From contig NC_008271.1 in NCBI RefSeq assembly GCF_000014565.1, forward strand, positions 268,362 through 332,361: a DNA stretch of 64,000 nucleotides. Reading direction: 5' to 3'. Numbering within the stretch: the stretch's first letter is position 1; each line of letters starts with the position of its first letter. The translations under genes were made by a program, and so were the position numbers. The notes under the pieces are model-generated. The model was given only the letters and a program-made list of their open reading frames with translations. It did not search any database and had not been told where the DNA came from. This document shows, piece after piece, positions 41,888 through 50,990 of the stretch. The stretch comes from Rhodococcus jostii RHA1. Its GTDB lineage: Bacteria > Actinomycetota > Actinomycetes > Mycobacteriales > Mycobacteriaceae.

Positions 41888-42946
41888 ATGAAGCACAACG
41901 AGACAGCACACACTGGGCGGCAACAGAGATCGGATGCCGAGGTGGCGGCGATCCCCAAGATCGGGGAAAGCAGCATCCTCTGCGTCACCAACGACTTGGA
42001 TGAGTTCCGAGCCAGCCTGAACACCGTCTTCTACCCCGCCGATATCGGTTTCGTCGGGAGTCGAACGCGGGTGTCGAGCGCCGAACTCTCCGCCGTCCGG
42101 CTGAATTACCTCACCATCGGCCGCGCCAGGTTCGGCAGTGAAGCGCGAGTCGATCCCGGGGATCTCGGCACCTACCACGTCAATGTTCCGCTCGAAGGTT
42201 CAGTGGTTTCGGTGTGCGGTTCCCAGCAGATGACCGCCACACCGCAACACGCCGCGGTCTTCAGCCCGAACGAGCACACAATCTTGCCGCGGTGGGATGC
42301 CGACGCCACTCAAATCTGCATCAAGATCGACCGGGCGGGCCTGCAGGGGGAGTTGGCGCAACTACTCGGGCGCCCGATCGACCAGCGGATCCGCTTCGAC
42401 CTCGCCCTCGATCTGACGACCCCCGCCGGCGCCCGATGGCTGTCTCTGCTCAATCTCCTGCTCTCCACCCTCGACGACCCCGGCCTCGTCCCGACCCCCG
42501 GCCTCGCCGCCCACGTGAACTACCTCGAGCGGGCCCTCATCGCGGGTCTGCTCGTCCACCACACCCATTCGATGAGCGCCGAACTGAACGCACCCCAGCC
42601 GGTCCGCAGCCCCCACGCCGTGCAAAAGGTCCTCGACCAGTTCGAGTCCGTCCCCGGCGCCCAATACACCATCGGCGATCTTGCCGCCATCGCCGGAATA
42701 GGTGCCCGTCAGCTGCAGAAACTCTTCCAGGACCAGTTCGGAATGCCCCCATCGGTCTACCTACGACACCTCCGCCTCGACGGTGTCCGACACGACCTCC
42801 TCCTCGGCGACGAGAACACCACCGTCGGTCACACCGCCTTCAAATGGGGCTTCAATCACCTGGGCCGATTCGCCAACAGTTACGAGGACAAGTTCGGAGA
42901 ATCGCCGTCTCACACGCTGCGTGCGGCGATCAGGAAAACACATTGA
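41888..42946 (+). CDS. AraC-family transcriptional regulator (resorcinol operon)
   Basis: 352 residues from ATG 41888 (GAAGAGG upstream). An N-terminal cupin-like effector-binding domain (AraC_binding_2 type: TYHVNVPLEGSVVSVCG, VFSPNEHTILPRWDADA) is followed by a C-terminal double HTH (YTIGDLAAIAGIGARQLQKLFQDQFGMPPSVYLRHLRL and the second HTH around HTAFKWGFNHLGRFANSYEDKFGESP). It is divergent from the oxygenase-reductase-dioxygenase operon, so it is very likely the activator of that operon. Candidate sites occur in the shared promoter and ahead of the whiB/malic-enzyme genes. Confidence 0.88.
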   Translation: MKHNETAHTGRQQRSDAEVAAIPKIGESSILCVTNDLDEFRASLNTVFYPADIGFVGSRTRVSSAELSAVRLNYLTIGRARFGSEARVDPGDLGTYHVNVPLEGSVVSVCGSQQMTATPQHAAVFSPNEHTILPRWDADATQICIKIDRAGLQGELAQLLGRPIDQRIRFDLALDLTTPAGARWLSLLNLLLSTLDDPGLVPTPGLAAHVNYLERALIAGLLVHHTHSMSAELNAPQPVRSPHAVQKVLDQFESVPGAQYTIGDLAAIAGIGARQLQKLFQDQFGMPPSVYLRHLRLDGVRHDLLLGDENTTVGHTAFKWGFNHLGRFANSYEDKFGESPSHTLRAAIRKTH

Positions 42947-43054
42947 GCGCGGTGCTCGGGTCCGGCTTGATCGTCTTCTCAGGTGAACACGGGGCCTGTG
43001 TGCACGCACCGGCCACGACGACCGCTGGCCGATGCAGCTGGGGATGGCGTCCGA

Positions 43055-43088
43055 TTCGCAAAGTGGACGAACCGCCTCGCGAAGTGGA
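43055..43088 (+). promoter_or_regulatory. Candidate AraC direct-repeat operator upstream of whiB/malic enzyme
   Basis: TTCGCAAAGTGGA (43055-43067) and CTCGCGAAGTGGA (43076-43088) are direct repeats with a 21-bp period. The same box occurs inverted in the promoter of the resorcinol operon. The spacer 42947-43235 contains no gene. This suggests that one AraC regulator controls both transcription units. Confidence 0.5.
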
Positions 43089-43235
43089 TTTCCACGGACC
43101 AGTCTGTAGCCTATCGTCACATTCGATGACGAACACACCACGGCCGGACTGAGAATCAGTCGGACCGGCCGGACCGACCTGCAGGGGCGCTCCACCTTCC
43201 GTCCGGCCGCCGATTCCACCTGTGTCGGAAAGTAA

Positions 43236-43556
43236 ATGGCCGGCGCCCGGGAGATGCCGATGGAACAGACACCACGAAGTGCCGTGACGCTGGCACCCAC
43301 CCTGGACACATGGTCTTGGCAGCTGCGTGCTCGATGCCGATCGATGGACACCGAGTTCTTCTTCCCTCGGGTGGGAGAACCACACGGAGCACGCGTGCGC
43401 CGAGAACGGGCAGCCAAGACCATCTGCAGTATGTGTCCTGTGCAAGAGAACTGTCGCGAGCACGCGCTCGCGACAGGAGAGTACGGAGTGTGGGGCGGTA
43501 CGTCGGACACCGATCGGCGACGAACACGGCCGGCGCCCGTTTTGCGGAAACACTGA
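43236..43556 (+). CDS. WhiB-family regulator
   Basis: 106 residues from ATG 43236 (GGAAAG upstream; a later ATG at 43260 is possible). The four cysteines that hold the [4Fe-4S] cluster are present: ARCRSMDTEFFFP, then TICSMCPVQENCREHA. The G(V)WGG turn (YGVWGGTSD) and the basic C-terminal tail (RRRTRPAPVLRKH) are typical of WhiB. WhiB proteins are actinobacterial redox-sensitive partners of sigma factors. Here it may tie expression of the downstream malic enzyme and oxygenase genes to redox or aromatic stress. It is preceded by the direct-repeat operator. Confidence 0.85.
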   Translation: MAGAREMPMEQTPRSAVTLAPTLDTWSWQLRARCRSMDTEFFFPRVGEPHGARVRRERAAKTICSMCPVQENCREHALATGEYGVWGGTSDTDRRRTRPAPVLRKH

Positions 43557-43664
43557 GATCTTGCCCCATTGCAGGCGGACGAGCACCACTGTCCACGACG
43601 GAACAAGTGCCCATGTTCCCACTGCTCGATCGCCCGAAGAGTCCACACCGAGGAGAAACCGCAA

Positions 43665-44879
43665 ATGGCGCCAGACACCGCTCAGATAGAAACGCTTCAG
43701 GAACCGTTGACCGACGAGGAAATCTTCTCCGCGCATCTGGGCGGCAAACTCGCTGTCCAGGCGGTCGTCCCCCTGGCCTCCCGGCGCGATCTGTCGATCG
43801 CCTACACCCCAGGTGTCGCCCAGGTGAGCCGTGCCATCGCCGCCGATCCGCAACTGGCACAGCAGTACACGTGGACCAACCGGCTTGTGGTGGTGGTCAG
43901 CGACGGCAGCGCCGTGCTCGGCTTGGGGAACATCGGAGCCCGCGCGTCGCTGCCCGTGATGGAGGGCAAGAGCGCTTTGTTCAAGCAATTCGCCGACCTG
44001 AACTCCATCCCCCTGGTCCTCGATACCACCGACCCCGACGAGATCGTCGAGACCCTGGTCCGACTGCGACACAGTTTCGGTGCCGTGAACCTCGAGGACA
44101 TCGCGGCGCCGCGCTGCTTCGAGATAGAAGAACGCGTCATCGCCGCCCTCGACTGCCCGGTCATGCATGACGATCAGCATGGAACCGCCATTGTCGTACT
44201 CGCCGCGCTGATCAGTGCGGCGCGCCTACAGAATCGTGATATTCAGTCCCTCCGAACGGTCATCTCCGGTGCGGGTGCGGCAGGTGTGGCGTGCGCGAAA
44301 ATGCTTCTCGCGCGCGGAATCTCGAACGTGACAGTGACCGACTCCGTGGGCATCGTCCATTCCCTGCGGGATGATCTGAACGCGTACAAAGCCGGCCTCG
44401 CGGCGTGTACGAACCCGGAGGGGCGAACCGGTGGTCTCGCCGAGGCGCTCGTCGGCGCCGATGTCTTCATCGGGGTGTCCTCCGGGGCGGTAGCCGAGGA
44501 GCTGATAGCCACCATGGCACCGGAATCGATCGTGTTCGCACTGTCGAATCCGGAACCGGAAATCCATCCCGACGTGGCGATCAACCATGCCGCAATCGTC
44601 GCCACCGGGCGAAGTGATTTTCCCAATCAGATCAACAACGTGCTGGCCTTCCCCGGCGTGTTTCAAGGAGCTCTGGACGTGGGAGCCACCACGATCACCG
44701 AAGGTATGAAGCTCGCGGCAGCGAATGCGATTGCCTCGGTGGTCCTTCCCGATATCGGTGTCGACCACATCGTGCCCAGTCCGCTGGACCCCACAGTGGC
44801 GCCAGCCGTGGCCGCGGCCGTCGCTGAGGCAGCGATTGCCGAGGGTGTGGCGGCAGCGCCGCTTACTCCGTCGCGGTAG
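43665..44879 (+). CDS. Malic enzyme (malate to pyruvate)
   Basis: 404 residues from ATG 43665 (GAGGAG upstream). The short, single-domain bacterial malic enzyme: SIAYTPGVAQVSRAI, the metal-site region FGAVNLEDIAAPRCFEIE, VMHDDQHGTAIVVLAAL, and the NAD(P)-binding Rossmann segment VISGAGAAGVACAKML, then VFALSNPEPEI. It oxidatively decarboxylates malate to pyruvate and yields NAD(P)H. It follows whiB with a 108-bp gap. In this island it could provide NADPH and pyruvate when growth is on aromatic carbon, where gluconeogenic flow runs from the TCA cycle. Confidence 0.92.
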   Translation: MAPDTAQIETLQEPLTDEEIFSAHLGGKLAVQAVVPLASRRDLSIAYTPGVAQVSRAIAADPQLAQQYTWTNRLVVVVSDGSAVLGLGNIGARASLPVMEGKSALFKQFADLNSIPLVLDTTDPDEIVETLVRLRHSFGAVNLEDIAAPRCFEIEERVIAALDCPVMHDDQHGTAIVVLAALISAARLQNRDIQSLRTVISGAGAAGVACAKMLLARGISNVTVTDSVGIVHSLRDDLNAYKAGLAACTNPEGRTGGLAEALVGADVFIGVSSGAVAEELIATMAPESIVFALSNPEPEIHPDVAINHAAIVATGRSDFPNQINNVLAFPGVFQGALDVGATTITEGMKLAAANAIASVVLPDIGVDHIVPSPLDPTVAPAVAAAVAEAAIAEGVAAAPLTPSR

Positions 44880-45445
44880 GTCTTCGAATCGGACCATCGA
44901 TGAGGACCGGCGGCACGAACGGGCGACGGGTGGGTATGACCGGCGGCCTCCCTCCCGGCGAGCGGCGGCCACGGGGCCGCCGAGATACGTTCGGACCCTT
45001 CGTGCACCCTCAGCCCCCGAAATGAGCGACCGAACCTGAAAGGGATGACAGTTGAACGCACCGTCCGATCCGATCGTTGACGAGCTTTCCGCCACGGGCC
45101 CGCTGCCACGCGGCACGGCCACGACGCCCTCGCCCTGGTGGACCTGACCACCGCTGGCCGATCTCCACGCCGGCCACCGTGCAGGCACCGACGTGACGTG
45201 TCCGGGCCGCTTTCGCCGGATTCCGGCGGCTGATCCGGCAGCGAGCTGCCCGTGCCTACCTCTCCAGGGTCGGGGAACCCGCTGCACAACGGCCCGAAAG
45301 GCCCTTTGATCTAGAATAGTGACAGAGAAGTTAGTCTTCGCACCAACTGCGTGTGCCGGTGCGTGCGTATGGCGAACACCACGGAGGTGGTCTTGCTTCA
45401 GGCGGTCGTCAGGAGACCCTCGCCGACCAGTGAAAGGCGATCAGA
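44880..45445. other. Spacer upstream of the second AraC gene
   Basis: 566 bp without a supported gene. A GC-rich hairpin (CGGCGGCC 44963-44970 / GGCCGCCG 44975-44982) about 85 bp after malic enzyme may terminate that operon. The part 45300-45350 is AT-richer (CTAGAATAGTGACAGAG) and probably carries the promoter of the AraC gene at 45446. Nothing else is seen. Confidence 0.4.
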
Positions 45446-46450
45446 ATGACTGCGTCGTACATTTCTCGGCGCAACCATTCAGACTCCAAGCCGGTACTCC
45501 TGCATATGCACAGCGGGGATGTCGACGAGGCAACCGCGGCGGTGAGCGACGTGTTCCACCCACACGAGCTCACCCGTGTCGGAGCGGTAGCCCGGTTCGA
45601 AGCAGATCTGCAAGCCGTCACGACCGCCTCGATGGTGACCGGCCAAGTGCGATACAACAGCAACAGCGACCTCTTCTGCCCGTCGATCGATGGCTACCAC
45701 GTCAACATCCCGTTGTCGGGCGGATTGGTGTCGGTCTCCCGCGGTGAGCGCAGCCTCGTCGAGGAAAGCAATGCGGTGGTGTATCAGACGGGTTCTGACG
45801 CCCGAATACTGACTCCGCCGAACAGTCAGCTGAACATGTTCGGGATGAAGCTCGCCCGCGCGGCCGTGCACACTGCGATCGAGGATCTCCTTGATCGACC
45901 CATCTCCGAACCCATTCGGATGCACGGCAAACTGGACCTCACGGGTGCCGACGGGCAGGCGTGGCGCACCCTGGTGCTGAATACCTATCACAGTCAGCTC
46001 GCGGGATCGATGATGGCCAGACCGTTGCTGGCAGAGCCATTGACATACGCGATCGTGGCGGGACTGCTGTCCCTGACCGAGCATCAGTTTTCGGAGGATT
46101 TGGCGAGGCCGGCGGCCGTGACCGCGCCCGCCACCATCCAGCACGCGATCGAATTCATCAACTCGCACGCGATGTTGCCCCTCACACCGCCTGACATTGC
46201 CCGAGAAGTAGGTGTGAGCATTCGCGCGCTGCAGCGCGGCTTCCGGGAATTCGTGCACGCGTCTCCAATGGAATACATCCGCAACGTCCGGATGCACAAG
46301 GCGCATGACGACCTGGTGCGTGCGCAACCCGACACCGACACCGTCTCAGTGATCGCTGGTCGGTGGGGTTTCTACCACTATGGACGGTTTTCGCAGGACT
46401 ACCGACGGATGTTTGGAGTCAGCCCATCCGAGACCTTGCGCTCGAGCTGA
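45446..46450 (+). CDS. AraC-family regulator (P450/reductase cluster)
   Basis: 334 residues; GAAAGGCGATC upstream of ATG 45446 fits a ribosome site. A similar two-part layout to the first AraC regulator (YHVNIPLSGGLVSVSRG in the binding domain, HTH pair near LTPPDIAREVGVSIRALQRGFREF and SVIAGRWGFYHYGRFSQDYRRMFGVSP). EthR, the AraC/XylS regulator of ethRABCD in Rhodococcus, sits likewise ahead of reductase and P450 genes. It probably activates the PDR-type reductase and P450 1 kb downstream. The two AraC proteins share pattern and may be paralogues with different effectors. Confidence 0.85.
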   Translation: MTASYISRRNHSDSKPVLLHMHSGDVDEATAAVSDVFHPHELTRVGAVARFEADLQAVTTASMVTGQVRYNSNSDLFCPSIDGYHVNIPLSGGLVSVSRGERSLVEESNAVVYQTGSDARILTPPNSQLNMFGMKLARAAVHTAIEDLLDRPISEPIRMHGKLDLTGADGQAWRTLVLNTYHSQLAGSMMARPLLAEPLTYAIVAGLLSLTEHQFSEDLARPAAVTAPATIQHAIEFINSHAMLPLTPPDIAREVGVSIRALQRGFREFVHASPMEYIRNVRMHKAHDDLVRAQPDTDTVSVIAGRWGFYHYGRFSQDYRRMFGVSPSETLRSS

Positions 46451-47397
46451 CGTCGGTTCCTCGCTCAGACTGCTACCAGTCCGTTTCCTGGCCCAGCCCA
46501 CGGAAGGCAGCCGGGCCACCGGAGTGGACAACCGTGGCCCGGAGAAGGACAGAACCTACCGCCGCTCGATCTCGACATCAATGTCCACTGCTGCGGCTCT
46601 CCAGTACGGCTCCCGCGAACCCCCGCGATCATCACCGAGTGACGAAAGTGAACCGACCCGAAGATCGCACACAGAAAGCCCACCGGCCGATCACTCCACC
46701 CCCGGCCGTACCGCACCACAGGTGCACAAGACGATCGACATGAAGAGCACAGGCACGCCTTCTTCACCTGGACCGCAGGACACGTCGAACGCTGACAGGC
46801 ACTGACGCCAGCCGGCGAGCCTGGTGAACCCCACCACCACCCCCGAATGACGGTGGGGCAGAAACCGGGCAGACTTTTCGCGCACCGCGCCCTCGCCGCC
46901 GACGAGGAGAACCAGTTTGCCGCTGCAGACCGGGAAACCCACAGGTGATCGGCGGCACCACCCTGCCGCCGGGTCAGGCATCCGGTCTGCATCTCGGGTC
47001 GGTCGTCGAGCGTTGTCCCAAGTCGGTGGCGTCCACCGTCCTGTGTGCCCAGAAGAGTCGGTTGAGGATGGTTGGTCGTGCAGTTCGCCCTCCGGCCGGA
47101 CCTCCCACGCTCGCTCACATCTGTCGTGTGGCCGACCGGAATGGTGCAACACCATCGCCTGTGGAGCCTGCTCCGCGCATGCCTGAACTCGTCGGAGAGC
47201 GGAATGGTCGAAACCGTGTCGCTACACGGACAGTTCGTGGCGCCCGGTGGATAGCGATGCGAGACGCAACTTCGTAGCTTAGATGTGAGGCCGAACACAG
47301 TGCCGACCTCCCCGGGGCAGGCGATCCGCCTCGCCGGCCCACTCACGATCGTCGTCACGAGACGATTCGCCCGCTTTCAAGCCCTATGGAGGGTGCT
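46451..47397. other. Long spacer before the reductase
   Basis: About 950 bp without a supportable gene on either strand; long frames exist (for instance minus 46465-47358) but their composition is Arg/Ser/Cys-rich and shadow-like. The last 60 bp, with GGAGG at 47388, carry the translation signal of the reductase. A deleted or decayed gene may have been here. Confidence 0.4.
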
Positions 47398-48369
47398 ATG
47401 TCCACCGACGTATCCGATTCGGCAACAGTCTTGAATCTGATCGTGGATGAAGTCCGCAGAGAATGCGACGACGTGCTCACCTTGAGCCTGATCGACAGCG
47501 CTGGACAGGATCTTCCTACCTGGGAAGCCGGCGCACACATCGACCTTCACCTGCCAGGCAATTTAGCGCGACAGTACTCGCTGCACAGCGATCCGGGCGA
47601 TCGAGCCCGATACGAGGTGGCGATCCTGCGCGATCCAAACAGCCGCGGAGGCTCCCAGTACATTCACGAGGAGGTCAGGAAGGGAGCAATGCTTCCGACA
47701 TCGACTCCTCGTAACAACTTTCCGCTGCAACCGGCCGACGAGTATCTGTTCGTGGCCGGTGGAATCGGCATCACCCCGATGCTTCCCATGATGCAGGCCG
47801 CCGCAGAGATGAACCGCCCGGCGCGGCTGATCTACGCTGGTCGTTCCCGCACCACGATGGCGTTCGTCGAGCAACTCGCCGAGCAGGAGAATGTTCAGTT
47901 GTGTGTGTCTGATGAAGGCACACGTGCACATGTCGCCGACCTTCTCGGCCCGCACCTTGGGCCGGACGTTCACATCTACAGCTGCGGCCCGGAGCGGCTC
48001 CTCGAGGCCGTCACTGCCCGGGCCGCCGAGGTCGGGTTGTCGAAGCAGTTGCACGTCGAGCGCTTCTCCGGAACAGCCGTCGATCTCGATCCCGACGTCG
48101 AGAAGTCCTTCGACGTTGAACTCTCCAGGTCAGGCCGCATACTGACGGTCGCCCCAGACCAGACCATCCTCGATGCTGTCCTCGCATGTGGCATCAAGGT
48201 AGCGAACAGCTGCGCAGAAGGAGTCTGCGGGTCTTGTGAGACAACGGTTCTCGAAGGAGAAGTGGACCATCGAGATCAGATCCTCGACGAGGATGAACAA
48301 GCAGAGAACGACGTCATGATGATCTGCTGCTCGCGATCTCGGACGCCCCGGCTGATCCTCGATTTGTAG
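47398..48369 (+). CDS. PDR/VanB-type oxidoreductase (FMN/NAD + 2Fe-2S)
   Basis: 323 residues from ATG 47398 (GGAGG five bases upstream). A phthalate dioxygenase reductase-type protein in the order FMN-binding domain (RQYSLHSDPGD), NAD-binding domain (VAGGIGITPMLPMM, YSCGPERLL), and C-terminal plant-type 2Fe-2S ferredoxin (CAEGVCGSCETTVLEG ... CCSRS, four Cys). It passes electrons from NADH to the P450 encoded 78 bp downstream, so one protein does the work of the separate reductase (EthA) and ferredoxin (EthC) in the eth cluster. A VanB-like pairing with a Rieske oxygenase is not supported here, as no such oxygenase exists nearby. Confidence 0.9.
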   Translation: MSTDVSDSATVLNLIVDEVRRECDDVLTLSLIDSAGQDLPTWEAGAHIDLHLPGNLARQYSLHSDPGDRARYEVAILRDPNSRGGSQYIHEEVRKGAMLPTSTPRNNFPLQPADEYLFVAGGIGITPMLPMMQAAAEMNRPARLIYAGRSRTTMAFVEQLAEQENVQLCVSDEGTRAHVADLLGPHLGPDVHIYSCGPERLLEAVTARAAEVGLSKQLHVERFSGTAVDLDPDVEKSFDVELSRSGRILTVAPDQTILDAVLACGIKVANSCAEGVCGSCETTVLEGEVDHRDQILDEDEQAENDVMMICCSRSRTPRLILDL

Positions 48370-48447
48370 CGGGTATCGCCGTCCCAGAATCCACGGTTCG
48401 CCTCAGCCCGGCGTTCCCCGGCCCCATCAACACACAGGAGAATAGAC

Positions 48448-49767
48448 ATGACCGAAACCAGCGCGGAGCCTCACCGTTCACAGGGGGCGGGTAAGTGCCC
48501 GGTGAGTCACATCGCTGCCGAGTTCAATCCCTTCGCCGACGATTATTTGCAGGATCCGTACGCCGTGTTCACCCGAGCACGCGCAGAAGAACCAGTCTTC
48601 TTCAGTCCGTCACTCGGCTATTGGGTCGTCTCCCGTCATGAGGATGTTCGGCAGGTCTTCCAGGACCCCGCCTTCTCTGCATCGATATCCATCACACCCC
48701 TGAAAGAACTGTGTCCCGCGGCCGTGGACGAGTTGGTCAAGGCCGAGATGGTGATGGGTCCCAGCCTCGTCAACGAAGATCCCCCACTCCATACGAAGCG
48801 GCGACGGCTGATCCAGAAGGCAATGATCAGCCCCGCTCGAATCGAAGCGGTCACACCCCGCATCCGCGCGCTGACGACCTCCTACATCGACGGCTTTGTC
48901 CGTCGGGGCCACGCGGACCTTGTCGCGGACTTCGCGTGGGAGATCCCGGCTCTGGTCGCATTCGCATTGATGGGTGTCCCCGATGAAGACGTGGAGCGCG
49001 CCAAGGAATTCGCCGGTCGACTCGCGCTGTTCACCTGGGGCTACCCCTCGGAAGAGGAGCAACGGAAACTCGCAGCCGGCATGGGACAGTATTGGATCTA
49101 CGCGAAGGAGCATGTGAAGCGGAGGCTCGAGGACCCCACCGACGACTACATCAGCAATCTCATCGCGGCCTGGCGCAAACCGGGCAACGAGGACTTGTTC
49201 GACGAGAACTACCTCGTGACCACGATGATGAACTTCTTGTTCGCCGGGCACGAGACAACGACGAATGCGACGGCCAACGGTCTGCGGGCGCTGCTCGAGC
49301 ATCGTGACCAATGGGCAGCGCTGTGCGCCGACCCTTCGCTCGTGCCGGGTGCGGTCGAGGAGATTCTGCGGTTCAGTTCCTCAGTCGTCGCCTGGCGGCG
49401 AGAAGCCACCGAGGACACCCACATCGGCGACGTGCCGATCCCGGCGCAGGCCAAGGTGTTGGTCCTCACCGGCTCCGCGAACCACGACGAGGAGGTGTTC
49501 CCCGAGCCGGAGCGTTTCGACATCACTCGTACAAACGCCGACGAACACTTGGCCTTCGGTTTCGGCCGTCACCTGTGTCTGGGTGCGCCACTAGCGCGTA
49601 TTGAGATGGGGATCTTCCTGGAGGAGCTTACTCGGCGGCTGCCCCACATGCAGCTGGCCGAAGGTCAGACATTCACGTACTCGCCCAACACTTCCTTCCG
49701 GGGTCCGGACCACCTCTTCGTAGGGTGGGATCCGAGCCAAAATCCAGTGCCTGAGGACCGGCCCTAG
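48448..49767 (+). CDS. Cytochrome P450 (probable O-dealkylating or hydroxylating)
   Basis: 439 residues; ACAGGAG upstream of ATG 48448. All core motifs are intact: I-helix FLFAGHETTTN, K-helix VEEILRF (ExxR), and heme loop FGFGRHLCLGAPLAR with the Cys ligand. An N-terminal extension GAGKCPVSH and a conserved C-terminal SFRGPDHLFVGWD. It is a soluble class I P450 served by the PDR-type reductase just upstream and followed by EthD. In R. ruber IFP 2001 the comparable P450 (EthB) O-dealkylates ETBE/MTBE. Proximity to formaldehyde-fixing and resorcinol-degrading genes suggests demethylation of an ether or methoxyphenol; the substrate is unproven. Confidence 0.9.
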   Translation: MTETSAEPHRSQGAGKCPVSHIAAEFNPFADDYLQDPYAVFTRARAEEPVFFSPSLGYWVVSRHEDVRQVFQDPAFSASISITPLKELCPAAVDELVKAEMVMGPSLVNEDPPLHTKRRRLIQKAMISPARIEAVTPRIRALTTSYIDGFVRRGHADLVADFAWEIPALVAFALMGVPDEDVERAKEFAGRLALFTWGYPSEEEQRKLAAGMGQYWIYAKEHVKRRLEDPTDDYISNLIAAWRKPGNEDLFDENYLVTTMMNFLFAGHETTTNATANGLRALLEHRDQWAALCADPSLVPGAVEEILRFSSSVVAWRREATEDTHIGDVPIPAQAKVLVLTGSANHDEEVFPEPERFDITRTNADEHLAFGFGRHLCLGAPLARIEMGIFLEELTRRLPHMQLAEGQTFTYSPNTSFRGPDHLFVGWDPSQNPVPEDRP

Positions 49768-50366
49768 CCGAACGCGGGTTCCCCCGAAGCGTGCGCCGTC
49801 CGAGGATTCAGCGACGCCGCTGTCGGAGCGAACTCCTCACCTTCGCCAGCATCGTCAGGATCGTCAAGGGCAGTGAGAGCGGGCAGTATTACGTGACGAA
49901 ATGCCAGGTGACCCTCTAATGAACGAGGTTGTGCCGCTTCCTCTCAAAGGCACTCGTGCGAGTGGCATCCTCCGGCACGAAAAGAGCCACTGCGATACTT
50001 CCCGCGAGTCGGCGGCAACAATCACTTGTGTTCGTGGCTCACGTCTTACAACGCCTTTGCAAGTTGGCAACTAGAGGACGACACAGTGAATCCGCGCCAA
50101 TCTCGGATCTGCATCCGCGAGCGGTCGGGAAACGCAGCGATCGTGCCTCGATTCGGGCGTCACAACTATTTGGGCGTCACAACCAAATATGTCCCCAGCG
50201 ACGAGAACTCGGGCTAGCCGCAGAAGCAGTGGTTCGCCGACCTAGCCGCCATGGGGGAACGCAGCGACGACTTGTTCCTCGATGCGTGCCTGCCTCGATA
50301 TATCCCAGCACAACACAATCCTCCATGTCCCTTCGTACTTTCATCACCGACCATGAGGAAGAAGCC
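49768..50366. other. Spacer between P450 and EthD-like gene
   Basis: About 600 bp without a supportable gene. A 247-codon frame runs through it into the EthD gene, but the part before 50367 has no coding character. The low-GC stretch 50000-50200 may be regulatory. Nothing else visible. Confidence 0.4.
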
Positions 50367-50672
50367 ATGTACACACTGATGGTTCTCTACGGCCAACCGA
50401 CAGACCCGGAAGCCTTTCGGACGTACTACGAGGACAATCACCTTCCTCTTGCCCGGAAATTGCCGGGCGTTCGCGCGATCCGCCACACGGTAGACATCGC
50501 CGCAGCCGACGGCGCCTCACCGTTCGTCGCGATCTTCGAGGCGGATTTCGACTCAGCAGAGGACATGGGCGCGGCCCTCGCGTCCCCCGAGGGTGCAGCT
50601 GCCCAGGCCGATGTACCCAACTTCGCCACCGGGGGAGTGCAGATCCTTCACTTCGAACCGAACGTGACGTAG
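50367..50672 (+). CDS. EthD-family protein
   Basis: 101 residues from ATG 50367 (GAGGAAGAAG upstream). The EthD signature is clear: MYTLMVLYGQPTDPEAFRTYYEDNHLPLARKLPGVRAIRHT, then a final VQILHFEPN. EthD is needed for ETBE degradation together with the EthA/B/C P450 system; its precise role (perhaps substrate or product handling) is not known. The position after the P450 repeats the eth order. A strong terminator hairpin follows at 50702. Confidence 0.85.
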   Translation: MYTLMVLYGQPTDPEAFRTYYEDNHLPLARKLPGVRAIRHTVDIAAADGASPFVAIFEADFDSAEDMGAALASPEGAAAQADVPNFATGGVQILHFEPNVT

Positions 50673-50701
50673 CCGCTCGGCCGCATTCACAACACGGGGG
50701 T

Positions 50702-50729
50702 TTCTCCGCCATATATTGTTGGCGGAGAA
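50702..50729 (+). terminator. Hairpin terminator after ethD-like gene
   Basis: TTCTCCGCC (50702-50710) pairs with GGCGGAGAA (50721-50729) across a 10-bp AT-rich loop, 30 bp after the stop. The rest of 50673-50990 has no gene. Confidence 0.65.
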
Positions 50730-50990
50730 CCTCTTTCGCTTAGATTCGCGTTTCGAACGTGACCGTCGGGAAACGCAGAGGCAGTCCGTTGCGCCGCTCG
50801 ACCGGCAGGTACCGCCACTCTCAGCGGAGGCTTCCGCGAGTTCGTGGTCGTCAACTACCCGGTCAGCGGCGGACGGGTGCAGCAATCCGGTAACACGCCA
50901 ACCGACACGGTCGGTCCTTACACCCGCACACGGCCCCCGAGCACGTGAACGCTGTTACGTGCTCGCAGAATCGACCAAGGAGTATAAGCA

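Noticed and set aside
46465..47358. 297-codon minus-strand frame in the gap before the reductase
   Set aside because: Cys/Ser/Arg-rich without a ribosome site or family pattern; third-position bias does not support coding.
47398..49767. Vanillate demethylase (VanAB) or GcoAB system
   Set aside because: The oxygenase is a P450, not a Rieske protein, which excludes VanA. The reductase has FMN/NAD then 2Fe-2S order, unlike GcoB, and the P450 lacks the GcoA/CYP255 sequence character as far as I can judge.
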